Assembly: GCF_028288205.1 (NCBI RefSeq)
Contig: NZ_JAQBOD010000003.1
Span: 1 to 64,000 of the forward strand
From: Mucilaginibacter sp.
GTDB lineage: Bacteria > Bacteroidota > Bacteroidia > Sphingobacteriales > Sphingobacteriaceae
DNA: 64,000 bases
Direction: 5' to 3'
Shown in pieces: positions 1 to 8,305 of the stretch. Under the pieces are notes generated by a model that worked only from the letters and a program-made list of their open reading frames with translations, made no database searches and had not been told where the DNA came from. A program made the translations under genes and the position numbers. How positions within the stretch are numbered: the stretch's first letter is position 1; every line of letters begins with the position of its first letter.

Positions 1-99
1 AAGAAAAAACTTACTCGCTTCTTCAGGTTTGCCTTTTTCTTCCATGCCCATACCTTGAAGACAGAGTTTGACTACATTATTGCTTGGATTGAATTCCAT
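1..99 (-). CDS. Partial small Bacteroidota protein (N-terminal 33 residues)
   Basis: The ATG is at 97-99 and the frame stays open to the window edge, so only the N-terminus is visible. It begins MEFNPSNNVVKLCLQGMGME and continues with a Lys/Glu-rich stretch. This opening resembles a small conserved Bacteroidota family that databases often name, doubtfully, TPR protein or rRNA adenine methyltransferase. The name is recalled family knowledge, not something the fragment proves. No function should be assigned from 33 residues. Confidence 0.6.
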   Translation of the reverse strand, partial: MEFNPSNNVVKLCLQGMGMEEKGKPEEASKFFL

Positions 100-179
100 T
101 TCCTAATATTTACTTGTTAGTTATTATCAAAGTCAGTTTAAATGAATTTGGATGAAACAAAGAGCAACTAATCCATAAT

Positions 180-217
180 AAAAAAACCGTAAGCTCAACA
201 TACGTTGAACTTACGGT
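180..217 (-). terminator. Rho-independent terminator of tRNA-Arg
   Basis: Arms 187-199 and 204-216 (CCGTAAG...CTTACGG with one internal mismatch) are followed, in the reverse direction, by a run of seven T. It starts 12 nt after the tRNA 3' end, so it most likely ends the tRNA transcript. Confidence 0.75.
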
Positions 218-228
218 AAGTGATTCAG

Positions 229-302
229 TGATCCCATCTGGATTCGAACCAGAGACCTACTGATTAGAAATCAGTTGCTCTATCCAGCTGAGCTATGGGA
301 CC
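229..302 (-). tRNA. tRNA-Arg (anticodon TCT)
   Basis: Read on the reverse strand, the acceptor stem GGTCCCA pairs with TGGGATC (one G-U), followed by discriminator A. The anticodon arm ACTGA/TCAGT encloses the loop TTTCTAA, giving anticodon TCT, which reads AGA arginine codons. The T-loop GGTTCGAATCC and the D-arm AGCTCAGCTGGATAGAGC are canonical. CCA is not encoded. A terminator hairpin follows directly. Confidence 0.95.
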
Positions 303-717
303 ATCGCAAATTATTTTTGCGGTGCAAAGATGCAAAAAACTGCTTAAAAATAAAGTACAAAAATCAACTTACTGTTTTATGGTATAATGCCAATTTGCAA
401 AATTGATGAAATTCTCCCAATCATAAGCAGTTAAGTTGTGCACCCCTTCTCGTATTTCTGGCAGGATATAAGCGGTAATTCATCATCATTCTGCGCAAAT
501 AATTTGCTAATAGTGTCATTGTAAATTAGGCAATATTTGTATGCTTTTAACATAAATTTAATAGGATATTGGTGTTAATTATATTAAAGTTAGTGTAATA
601 TTTACAATTAGCTAATAAACGCATTTTTGACAGCGTATTAAAAACGGTAATTTTTTTATATGCATGTATTCTAATTACGATAAGAAGTTATACATTTAGC
701 GATTAAATTTAAATTAT
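303..717. other. Intergenic region, AT-rich, no gene seen
   Basis: These 415 nt lie between the tRNA (leaving leftward) and the BadF-type gene (leaving rightward), so both promoters must be here. I see no convincing ORF or hairpin. A weak -7-like box TACATTTA (one mismatch to TAnnTTTG) is at 691-698, about 20 nt before the ATG at 718. Confidence 0.4.
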
Positions 718-1578
718 ATGATAATAATTGCTGACGGAGGCTCCACAAAAACCAATTGGTGTTTGCTTACTGAGGATGGTAAAAAAGTATATTTTAATAC
801 TGAAGGGTATAACCCATACTTTTCAAGTATAGAATACATTATTAATTCGCTGCATGAAAGCCTGCCCACTGATTTGGAGATAGACAAAATAACTGAAGTT
901 GACTATTACGGTGCAGGCTGCTCTACCGAAGAAAAGCGTAAACAGGTAGAAATCGCCATGAGCGCGGTGTTTACCAGCGCAAAAGTAAACATAGGGCATG
1001 ATCTGCTTGCTGCTGCAAGAGCTTTGTTAGGTAACGGCCCGGGCTTTGCTGCCATATTGGGTACCGGTACCAACACTTGTTTGTATGACGGTAAAAATAT
1101 TACTAACAACATCGACTCTGGCGCTTATATATTAGGCGATGAGGGTAGTGGCTGCTACATAGGTAAAAAGTTATTGACTGATTATTTAAGGGGATATATG
1201 CCTGAAGTTGTACGTTCGCTTTTTTGGGATACTTACAAGCTAACACCTGATGATATTAATGAAGAGGTTTATACTAAACCACTTGCCAATCGTTTTTGTG
1301 CCGGGTTTAGCAAATTTGTTTATGATAATAATGTACATATAGAGTACTCACGCAACCTGGTAAAAACTTCGTTCGAGGATTTTTTCAAGAACCTGGTAAC
1401 TCATTATCCTGATTATCAAAAATATACTTTTAACTGTATTGGTTCTGTTGGTTACAACTTCCGCAATGTTTTGGAAGAAGTTGCTACAGAAAACGGAATG
1501 GTGGTTGGCAATATTATACGCTCGCCTATAGATAACCTGGTAAAATACCACATGGAAGCTGCAGCAACCAAGGTTTAG
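718..1578 (+). CDS. BadF/BadG/BcrA/BcrD-type ATPase, probable N-acetylglucosamine-type sugar kinase
   Basis: A 286-residue cytoplasmic ASKHA-fold protein. The N-terminal phosphate-1 loop is intact (ADGGSTKTNW, residues 5-14). A central HDLLAAARAL carries the Asp expected as catalytic base, followed by the phosphate-2 loop GTGTNT and GDEGSG, as in eukaryotic-type N-acetylglucosamine kinases. Such proteins phosphorylate an amino sugar or related hexose with ATP. The exact sugar cannot be read from sequence. It stands upstream of a convergent regulator and pfkA, and a second, degenerate paralog lies at 3517-4365. The start is the only ATG that preserves the first beta strand. Family confidence is high, substrate confidence low. 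Confidence 0.85.
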   Translation: MIIIADGGSTKTNWCLLTEDGKKVYFNTEGYNPYFSSIEYIINSLHESLPTDLEIDKITEVDYYGAGCSTEEKRKQVEIAMSAVFTSAKVNIGHDLLAAARALLGNGPGFAAILGTGTNTCLYDGKNITNNIDSGAYILGDEGSGCYIGKKLLTDYLRGYMPEVVRSLFWDTYKLTPDDINEEVYTKPLANRFCAGFSKFVYDNNVHIEYSRNLVKTSFEDFFKNLVTHYPDYQKYTFNCIGSVGYNFRNVLEEVATENGMVVGNIIRSPIDNLVKYHMEAAATKV

Positions 1579-1650
1579 ATAGAAGCAAGAATTAAGAGTC
1601 AAGAATTAAAGACGCGGGTTATCCGATTTTTGGTTCTTGGCTTTTTTGGA

Positions 1651-1684
1651 TAAAAAAAAGATGCAGGTTTAATAACTGCATCTT
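1651..1684 (-). terminator. Terminator of the NUDIX-type regulator gene
   Basis: Arms 1658-1666 (AAGATGCAG) and 1676-1684 (CTGCATCTT) form a 9-bp stem. On the reverse strand it is followed by eight T (1652-1659 read in reverse). It sits 30 nt beyond the reverse-strand stop codon, in the convergent gap. Confidence 0.75.
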
Positions 1685-1714
1685 GCATCTTGATTCTTGG
1701 CTCTTGTATCTCCC

Positions 1715-2404
1715 TCACACACCCATTTCGTTCTGAAATATCTTTGAGTATTTGCGCCTGTCAAACTTATAGAGTTTAGCTGCGCGGTATGATACACCTT
1801 TTTGCTTTTCAACCAGTTCCTTCAAAAAGCCATAGCTCAGCATTTTTTTGCGGAAGTTGCGTTTATCAAGTTTCTTGTTTAAAATAGCCTCGTATAGTCC
1901 CTGTAGTTGGGTAAGTGTAAATTTTTCAGGTAACAAGTCAAAGGCAATAGGCTGGTAATTTAACCGCCTGCGTATTTTGCCAAAGCCGTTATTAAATATT
2001 TCTGTATGGTCAAAAGCAAGCCTGGGCAAGTTATTAACAGAGTGCCATATAGCCTTTTTAGCGTAATGACTTATTGGCCTTAGCTCTTTTTGCCCGTTAA
2101 TGCGTATCAATGCATAATAACCCACCGTTATTACTCTTCCCTGGGGGTGGCGGTTTACTTCGCCAAACGTATGGAACTGCTTCATAGGCAGATCTCGCAA
2201 ACCGGTTAACTCATATAATATACGGTCGGCTGCGTCGTCCAGGCTTTCTTCCTGTTTTACAAAATAGCCGGGTAAAGCAAGCCAGTCTTTAAACGGCTCT
2301 TCGTTGCGTTCAATCAATAATATTTTAAGTTCTCCTGCGTCAAACCCAAAAATTAAACAATCTATTGAGAATACGGAATCGATTGTGGGTAATTTTTCTT
2401 CCAA
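1715..2404 (-). CDS. NrtR/AraR-like NUDIX-fold transcriptional regulator
   Basis: 229 residues with an N-terminal NUDIX fold (about 1-145) and a C-terminal winged-helix-like region (about 150-225, rich in Lys/Arg). The NUDIX box is degenerate. From Gly-Tyr-Phe-Val on, the helix reads DRILYELTGL, where an active enzyme has REuxEExGu, so the metal-binding glutamates are mostly missing. In Bacteroidota such proteins (NrtR family, e.g. the arabinose regulator AraR of Bacteroides) bind sugar or nucleotide effectors instead of hydrolysing them. It is divergent from pfkA with a 126-nt shared promoter region containing a dyad, so control of the glycolytic genes is a reasonable inference. The only usable start is TTG at 2402-2404. 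Confidence 0.8.
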   Translation of the reverse strand: MEEKLPTIDSVFSIDCLIFGFDAGELKILLIERNEEPFKDWLALPGYFVKQEESLDDAADRILYELTGLRDLPMKQFHTFGEVNRHPQGRVITVGYYALIRINGQKELRPISHYAKKAIWHSVNNLPRLAFDHTEIFNNGFGKIRRRLNYQPIAFDLLPEKFTLTQLQGLYEAILNKKLDKRNFRKKMLSYGFLKELVEKQKGVSYRAAKLYKFDRRKYSKIFQNEMGV

Positions 2405-2479
2405 ACGGCGTTATAATTAAGTTTATAATTGTTAAGACTATGCTTATAATCATCAAAAATAAATAAAAATAAATTTAAT

Positions 2480-2505
2480 GGTGTAATTTTCACACCTTAT
2501 ATTCG
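2480..2505 (+). promoter_or_regulatory. Candidate operator dyad and pfkA -7 box
   Basis: GGTGT (2480-2484) and ACACC (2492-2496) form an inverted repeat immediately upstream of TATATTCG (2498-2505). That box matches 7 of 8 positions of the Bacteroidota -7 consensus TAnnTTTG. pfkA starts 25 nt further on. A repressor bound to the dyad would overlap the -33/-7 spacer. Confidence 0.45.
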
Positions 2506-2530
2506 TGCAAAATTTTTTTGGTAAAGACAA

Positions 2531-3517
2531 ATGCATAAAATTTCTAAACTTGGGGTACTTACATCAGGCGGCGATGCACCGGGAATGAACCCCTGTATAC
2601 GGTCGGTTGTAAGAACGGCTATATATAACAACTTAAATGTTGTTGGTATACGGCAGGGCTATAAGGGGATGATTGAGAATGATATGTATGATATGGATAC
2701 CCGTTCTGTAAGTAATATATTGAACCTTGGTGGTACCATTTTAAAAACGGCCCGTTGCCTGCCTTTTCGTACAGATGAAGGCATGGAAACAGCTTATCAA
2801 AACTTAAAAGCACGCGGGATCGATGCTTTAGTAGTTATTGGCGGCGATGGTACTTTTACCGGAGCATTGCGTTTTTCGCAAAAATATCCGGATATAGCCG
2901 TAATGGGTATACCCGGTACAATTGATAATGATCTGTATGGCTCAACATACACTTTAGGATTTGATACTGCCACAAATACTGTTATTGAAGCAATTGATAA
3001 AATACGTGATACCGCCGATTCGCACGATCGGTTATTTTTTATTGAAGTAATGGGCCGCGATTCGGGCGCTATTGCTTTACGCGCAGGTATATCATGCGGT
3101 GCCGAAGCTATTTTGCTTCCCGAAAAATCAACAGCAATTGATGATCTGATCAAGCAATTAAAAGATGGCCAATCAAAAAAGAAATCGTCAAGCATAGTTA
3201 TTGTTGCCGAAGGTGATAAAAGCGGCGGTATTTATGATTTGGCCAAAGCGGTCCAAAAAGAAGTTAAAAATTACGATATAAAGGTTACCGTACTGGGCCA
3301 CCTGCAAAGAGGGGGGAGCCCAAGTAGCTTTGACCGTATACTGGGCAGCCGGTTAGGCTTTGCCGCGGTTAACGCTTTAATTGCTGGTCATAGCCAAAAA
3401 ATGGTGGGCCTTGAGGCTAATGATATTAAAATAACCCCACTTGACGAAGCGCTTAGTCATCATGATTTTAAGCTGGAGGCCGATCTTTTACAAATGGTGG
3501 AGGTACTTTCCATATAA
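2531..3517 (+). CDS. pfkA: ATP-dependent 6-phosphofructokinase
   Basis: 328 residues, the usual size for bacterial PfkA. It phosphorylates fructose 6-phosphate to fructose 1,6-bisphosphate in the cytoplasm. The ATP site starts with LTSGGDAPGMN (10-20). GGDGT (104-108) carries the Gly that favours ATP over pyrophosphate, and PGTIDND (128-134) carries the catalytic Asp. IEVMGRDSG and the later LGHLQRGG bind the sugar phosphate. The stop codon TAA (3515-3517) overlaps by one base the ATG of the next gene, a degenerate BadF paralog, so translation is probably coupled. The NUDIX-type regulator is divergent upstream. Confidence 0.97.
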   Translation: MHKISKLGVLTSGGDAPGMNPCIRSVVRTAIYNNLNVVGIRQGYKGMIENDMYDMDTRSVSNILNLGGTILKTARCLPFRTDEGMETAYQNLKARGIDALVVIGGDGTFTGALRFSQKYPDIAVMGIPGTIDNDLYGSTYTLGFDTATNTVIEAIDKIRDTADSHDRLFFIEVMGRDSGAIALRAGISCGAEAILLPEKSTAIDDLIKQLKDGQSKKKSSSIVIVAEGDKSGGIYDLAKAVQKEVKNYDIKVTVLGHLQRGGSPSSFDRILGSRLGFAAVNALIAGHSQKMVGLEANDIKITPLDEALSHHDFKLEADLLQMVEVLSI

Positions 3518-4365
3518 TGATAGCTGTTGTATATAGCGGATCGAACAATGCTGACTGGCGACTGTCTGATAAAGGAAGAACTATTGCTTCTTTTAAAACA
3601 AATGGCATCAATCCTTATTTTATTGACGAAAAGCACATCATACAACTACTTAATAAAAATATAAACCTGATACATCATGCCGAAGAAGTAAAACGTATTT
3701 ACTTTTTTGGTGCCGGTTCTTCGTCTACAGAATTAAAGGCGGTTGTTTTTAATGCGCTTTCCACGTTTTTTAAGTTTGCTAAGATTACTGTTGCCCATGA
3801 TATTGACGGAGCGGCTATTGCATGCTGCCGAAACAATCCCGGTATTATTGGTATATGCGGCAGCGGTTCAAACGCGGCATGGTATGATGGTAAGAAGGTA
3901 AAACCTAATAACTACGGGCTGGGATATATATTAGCTGATGAAGGCTCTGGTAATTGGCTGGGCAAGCAGTTAATAAGAAGCTTCATGAACGAAATGTTAC
4001 CTGAGAACCTGAGAAAAAAATTTGCCCACAAGTATGAAGCAGATCGAAAAACACTGCTTGAAAAAGTTTATCGCCAAAAACAGACAGCATTATATTTAAG
4101 TTCATTCAGCGAATTCTTTATAGAGAATAGTGATGACCAATATCTGAAGAGCGTCATAAAAAGTGGTTTCAATAAACTAATAACCACATACTTGCTACCT
4201 TTACACAAACAATACCCGCAAGCGCCTTTACATTTTGAAGGCTCGGTAGCTTTCGCTTTCCAGGATTATCTGCGTGAGACGGCCGCCGAAGCCGGTCTTG
4301 AAATTACGGGCATTATAAAAGAACCTATAAACAATCTATTAACGTATTATTCAAATAAAAATTAA
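3517..4365 (+). CDS. Degenerate BadF/ASKHA-family paralog coupled to pfkA
   Basis: 282 residues, colinear with the BadF-type kinase at 718-1578. Shared signatures are the INPYF, FFGAGSSS, AHDIDGAA, GSGSN, ADEGSGNWLGK and EGSVAF regions. The first loop is changed: where the neighbour has DGGSTKT, this protein has YSGSNNA (residues 6-12). It has therefore lost the Asp, Thr and Lys that organise MgATP phosphates in this fold. The phosphate-2 and adenosine regions are largely kept, so it may still bind nucleotide or sugar. The ATG overlaps the pfkA stop by one base, and gapA follows after 6 nt, so it is inside a glycolytic operon. A regulatory or chaperone-like role toward PfkA is inference. Weak kinase activity is the alternative. 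Confidence 0.8.
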   Translation: MIAVVYSGSNNADWRLSDKGRTIASFKTNGINPYFIDEKHIIQLLNKNINLIHHAEEVKRIYFFGAGSSSTELKAVVFNALSTFFKFAKITVAHDIDGAAIACCRNNPGIIGICGSGSNAAWYDGKKVKPNNYGLGYILADEGSGNWLGKQLIRSFMNEMLPENLRKKFAHKYEADRKTLLEKVYRQKQTALYLSSFSEFFIENSDDQYLKSVIKSGFNKLITTYLLPLHKQYPQAPLHFEGSVAFAFQDYLRETAAEAGLEITGIIKEPINNLLTYYSNKN

Positions 4366-5367
<1,002 letters not shown>

Positions 5368-5389
5368 TTAACCTAATTGTTATAAAATA

Positions 5390-5424
5390 GCAAAGCCCCC
5401 GAGTTATCGGGGGCTTTGCTGTTT
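5390..5424 (+). terminator. Terminator after gapA
   Basis: A 13-bp perfect stem (5390-5402 with 5407-5419, GCAAAGCCCCCGA and its complement) with a 4-nt loop, followed by GTTTT. It ends the glycolytic operon and may also serve the convergent YtxH-like gene. Confidence 0.9.
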
Positions 5425-5463
5425 TATAACCTCAAAGTTCCCCCTTCAGGGGGCGGAGGGGGT

Positions 5464-5850
5464 TTATGCCTGTTGTATAGAATCATTCACATCATTAGAC
5501 GCGTTTTTTACTTTTGACTTGGCATTATCAACCTGGTTTTTTGCTGATTCTGCTATATCATCAGCGTGCGATCTTACTTTATCGCTAACGCCATCCCTAT
5601 AATTATACAGGTCGTTAACAGCCTCGCTATATTTTGATTTTACTTTGTCTGCAACATTATTGCCATAATCTTTCAGATTATCAGTTGCAGATTGTGCTTT
5701 ATCCTTTGCTTTGCCTACTGCGTCGTTTATAAATTCGCCCAGGTTGCTTCGGGTTGCTTCACCGGAATCGGGGGCCAATAATAATGCTATGGCAGCACCT
5801 GCTGCGGCTCCTGCTAACAGGGCGGCAATAATTTTTGCTTGATCTTTCAT
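5464..5850 (-). CDS. YtxH-like membrane-anchored coiled-coil stress protein
   Basis: 128 residues. One N-terminal Ala/Gly/Leu membrane segment (about 7-26, with AGAAAGAAIALLLAP) is followed by a long amphipathic, Lys/Asp/Ala/Asn-rich helix resembling apolipoprotein or LEA-type repeats. Proteins with this N-terminal GxxxGxxxALLxAP signature belong to the YtxH family, linked to general stress in other bacteria. The precise role is unknown. It is convergent with gapA and separated from the cold-shock gene by a terminator. Confidence 0.75.
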   Translation of the reverse strand: MKDQAKIIAALLAGAAAGAAIALLLAPDSGEATRSNLGEFINDAVGKAKDKAQSATDNLKDYGNNVADKVKSKYSEAVNDLYNYRDGVSDKVRSHADDIAESAKNQVDNAKSKVKNASNDVNDSIQQA

Positions 5851-6005
5851 ATGCTTTTCATTTTTGTAGCTATGGGGTATAATGCAACAACAGTGCCAAA
5901 GGCTCAGCCTAATTCATCTTGAAATGCGATAAAATACAATGTATTAATAACCAGTTCTTTGTAATAAATGCCTCTTTAAGGCAACGGGTTAAAGTGAGGA
6001 CAAAA

Positions 6006-6035
6006 AAAAACATCCGCCAATTGGCGGATGTTTTT
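6006..6035. terminator. Bidirectional terminator below the cold-shock gene
   Basis: A perfect 30-bp palindrome (half AAAAACATCCGCCAA) with A- and T-runs at its two ends. It lies 28 nt after the stop of the reverse-strand cold-shock gene. Confidence 0.85.
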
Positions 6036-6063
6036 GAATACGTTTAAAATGATTATATTATAA

Positions 6064-6258
6064 TTAAATAACCTTTACATTTACCGCATTTAAGCCTTTT
6101 CTACCATTTTCGATCTCAAACTCAACTTTATCATTTTCACGGATCTCATCGATTAGGCCTGTTGAATGAACAAATACATCCTGACCACCATTGCTTGGTG
6201 TAATAAATCCGAATCCTTTTGTTTCATTAAAAAATTTTACTGTTCCTTCTTTTTGCAT
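6064..6258 (-). CDS. CspA-family cold-shock protein
   Basis: 64 residues, one complete cold-shock OB domain that binds single-stranded RNA/DNA. RNP1 (KGFGFI, 14-19) and RNP2 (VFVHST) are both intact, with the aromatic Phe residues used for base stacking. It is monocistronic: a -7 promoter box lies 20 nt upstream of the start and a perfect palindromic terminator downstream. It probably acts as an RNA chaperone; cold induction cannot be judged from the leader. Confidence 0.95.
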   Translation of the reverse strand: MQKEGTVKFFNETKGFGFITPSNGGQDVFVHSTGLIDEIRENDKVEFEIENGRKGLNAVNVKVI

Positions 6259-6277
6259 TATTTTAAATATTAAAGCA

Positions 6278-6285
6278 CAAAGGTA
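6278..6285 (-). promoter_or_regulatory. -7 promoter box of the cold-shock gene
   Basis: TACCTTTG on the reverse strand matches TAnnTTTG at every fixed position. A TTG lies about 23 nt upstream, within the range known for Bacteroidota promoters. Confidence 0.65.
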
Positions 6286-6409
6286 AGTATAATTATCTAA
6301 ACCGAATGCAATGCTTAAGTAATTATCCGGTTTGTGAGAATAAGAGGCTCCATCGGAACCCCCTACTAGTTTACAGTTAAATAATTGACTGATAAAACGC
6401 TATAATTCG

Positions 6410-6417
6410 TATTTTTG
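6410..6417 (+). promoter_or_regulatory. -7 promoter box before the secreted OB-fold protein
   Basis: TATTTTTG is a perfect TAnnTTTG box, with a TTG at 6385-6387 (22-nt spacer). The last three bases are the TTG at 6415 that could be mistaken for a start codon, which argues for the ATG at 6439 as the true start. Confidence 0.65.
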
Positions 6418-6438
6418 TTAGGTACTAAATTTATAAAA

Positions 6439-6798
6439 ATGAAAAAATTTATCCTGCTTGCTGGCCTTGTTATGGGTATCACCGTTATATCTTTTGGTCA
6501 AACTACTATTACTGCAAAAGAAGCAGCCAAACACTTAAATGAGAAGGTAACCGTTTGCGACCAGATTTTTGGCGGGAAATTTTTAAGCGGATCAAACCTA
6601 ACCTTAATTGATGTTGGCGGCAGTCATCCAAATGAATTACTTACCTTGATTATTAAAGGTGATGACCGTAAAAAGTTTAAAACAGCGCCAGAAGAAGACC
6701 TGAAAGGTAAAAAAGTATGTATTACAGGACAGGTTATCGACTATAAAGGAAAACCCGAAATTGTAATTACCGATCCGGAACAAATAAAACTACAGTAG
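6439..6798 (+). CDS. Small secreted OB-fold-like protein
   Basis: 119 residues. A Sec signal peptide (MKKFILLAGLVMGITVISFG) is followed by about 95 residues with the strand pattern of an OB fold of the tRNA_anti-like type (KVTVCDQIFGG, LTLIDVGG, LTLIIKG, VCITGQVIDYKGKPEIVI). Proteins of this shape are common in Bacteroidota and mostly uncharacterised; nucleic-acid binding is not shown. The ATG at 6439 was chosen because the longer frame begins with a TTG inside the promoter box. No operon partner: the next gene is convergent. Confidence 0.75.
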   Translation: MKKFILLAGLVMGITVISFGQTTITAKEAAKHLNEKVTVCDQIFGGKFLSGSNLTLIDVGGSHPNELLTLIIKGDDRKKFKTAPEEDLKGKKVCITGQVIDYKGKPEIVITDPEQIKLQ

Positions 6799-6870
6799 CT
6801 TATCTGAACCGCTGATTTTATGAGTTGTGGATTATTATTATTTTATACTGAAGCGACAAGCTGGTATTTT

Positions 6871-6919
6871 TGACTAATGACTAATGACTAATGACTAATG
6901 ACTAATGACTAATGACTAA
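6871..6919. repeat. Seven tandem copies of the heptamer TGACTAA
   Basis: Exactly 49 bp of perfect 7-mer repeats. The stop codon of the reverse-strand sensor gene (6916-6918) is within the copy nearest the gene. Copy-number change would therefore affect only the 3' untranslated region. Confidence 0.95.
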
Positions 6920-8052
6920 GCTACGATAGCCAAATGGTTATTAATGGTAGTTTCAGAATCTTTAACAATCTCTCTTATTTTAAGGTCCAATTCTTTTACG
7001 GTTACTTCCATCATATCAAAATAATCCGGACTGCTATTTTGCTCCATTTTAATTAATGCCATAATGCCCAGTAATGAAGCCACCGGCCGCCTTAACTCAT
7101 GCGATTGAATGATGGCTATACGTGTTAAAGCAGCATTCTGTATATTGATCTGGGCTTCCTGAAGTTTACGTTCTGTAATGTCGGTAGAGTTTAATGCTAC
7201 GCCAATAACTTTTTTTGCACTATTTTTAACAGGTATAAATTCCAGCTCTTTCCAGCTATCAAACTTTGTACCCGGCCTCATGTGCCATTCTACCTTAATA
7301 GTTTTACCTGCAAACGCGTTCTTAAAATAGTTTGCAAATGTTTCAACCGCTTCTCTATCTGCATATTCCAGAACCGAGATGCCGGGTTTAATGGTTTTAC
7401 CATAAGCGTTACGCACAAAAGCAGTCGATGCCCTGTTGAAAGCCATTACTTCTAATTTGCTATTTACTAATATATGGGTGTCTTTAGTACTGTTAAAAAT
7501 AGCATTCAACTTTAACTCCGACTCTTCAATAAGTGTATTTTGCTTTTGCGAATGTTCCTGCTGCCGTTGCATGTTATTCAGCGTATGATTCAGTTCCATT
7601 AAATTCATTACTTGTTTTGAAAGTACTTTTAATGAATTTTGCTGCAGCTCAGTTAACTCGCGCGGCTCAAAGTCAATTACGCATAAACTGCCTATAGCAT
7701 ACCCGTCGGTTGTAGTTAAAGTAGCACCTGCATAAAAACATACAAAAGGTTCGCCTATAACTAATGGGTTATTATTAAAGCGTTCGTCAAGGCGGGTGTC
7801 GTTCACTATCAATAAGTTATTCTGTAGTATAGTGTGATTGCAAAGCGATACTTCGCGGGCGGTACAATCAATGTCAACTCCCTTACTTGCTTTAAACCAT
7901 TGTGTATCTTCATCAAGCAAGGTGATAAGGGCCACCGGCATATCACATATTTGCGTCGCAAGGTTTACAATTTCATTAAGATCAGTAGTAACTGCGGCGT
8001 CTGGTTGTTTAAACCTGCTTACGGCATTAAGGCGGTAAAGTTCTTCACTCAT
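6916..8052 (-). CDS. GAF-PAS sensor with an orphan histidine-kinase dimerisation helix
   Basis: About 378 residues from the ATG at 8050-8052 (MSEELYRLNAV); a longer frame starts nine codons earlier at 8079. Domains: GAF (about 10-160, with the SLCNHTILQ and GSLCVIDF signatures of redox/phytochrome-like GAFs), a linking coiled coil, PAS (about 185-305), then a helical segment with SHELRRPVASLLG, which looks like a HisKA H-box. The protein ends about 45 residues later, so the HATPase domain is absent. Its His could be phosphorylated only in trans. Similar short GAF/PAS-DHp proteins occur in relatives, so this is probably a natural architecture. A heptamer repeat overlaps its end. Confidence 0.85.
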   Translation of the reverse strand: MSEELYRLNAVSRFKQPDAAVTTDLNEIVNLATQICDMPVALITLLDEDTQWFKASKGVDIDCTAREVSLCNHTILQNNLLIVNDTRLDERFNNNPLVIGEPFVCFYAGATLTTTDGYAIGSLCVIDFEPRELTELQQNSLKVLSKQVMNLMELNHTLNNMQRQQEHSQKQNTLIEESELKLNAIFNSTKDTHILVNSKLEVMAFNRASTAFVRNAYGKTIKPGISVLEYADREAVETFANYFKNAFAGKTIKVEWHMRPGTKFDSWKELEFIPVKNSAKKVIGVALNSTDITERKLQEAQINIQNAALTRIAIIQSHELRRPVASLLGIMALIKMEQNSSPDYFDMMEVTVKELDLKIREIVKDSETTINNHLAIVA

Positions 8053-8246
8053 GTTAGTTGCGGTAAAGGTAAGGTGCATTATATGCGTTCAATATTATTA
8101 AAAAATTATGCAGTGAAATTTAGGATTCAGGTAACTTTTATGGTACAAGTATTTATTTTTAGCTATTAATTAAAGCTATAAACAAAACTGTTATTTTAAT
8201 TACGTTGGCATGAGCCAAAAAGGTTGCCTTTAAAGCTATTTTAAAA

Positions 8247-8254
8247 TACTTTTG
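8247..8254 (+). promoter_or_regulatory. -7 promoter box of the HAD gene
   Basis: TACTTTTG is a perfect TAnnTTTG, with TTG at 8224-8226 (20-nt spacer), 51 nt before the ATG at 8306. It shows that the upstream TTG at 8252 is promoter, not coding. Confidence 0.6.
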
Positions 8255-8305
8255 CGGCACGATGAGCAATCGCCGCTATGTTATTTACTAATATTATATA
8301 ATTTA

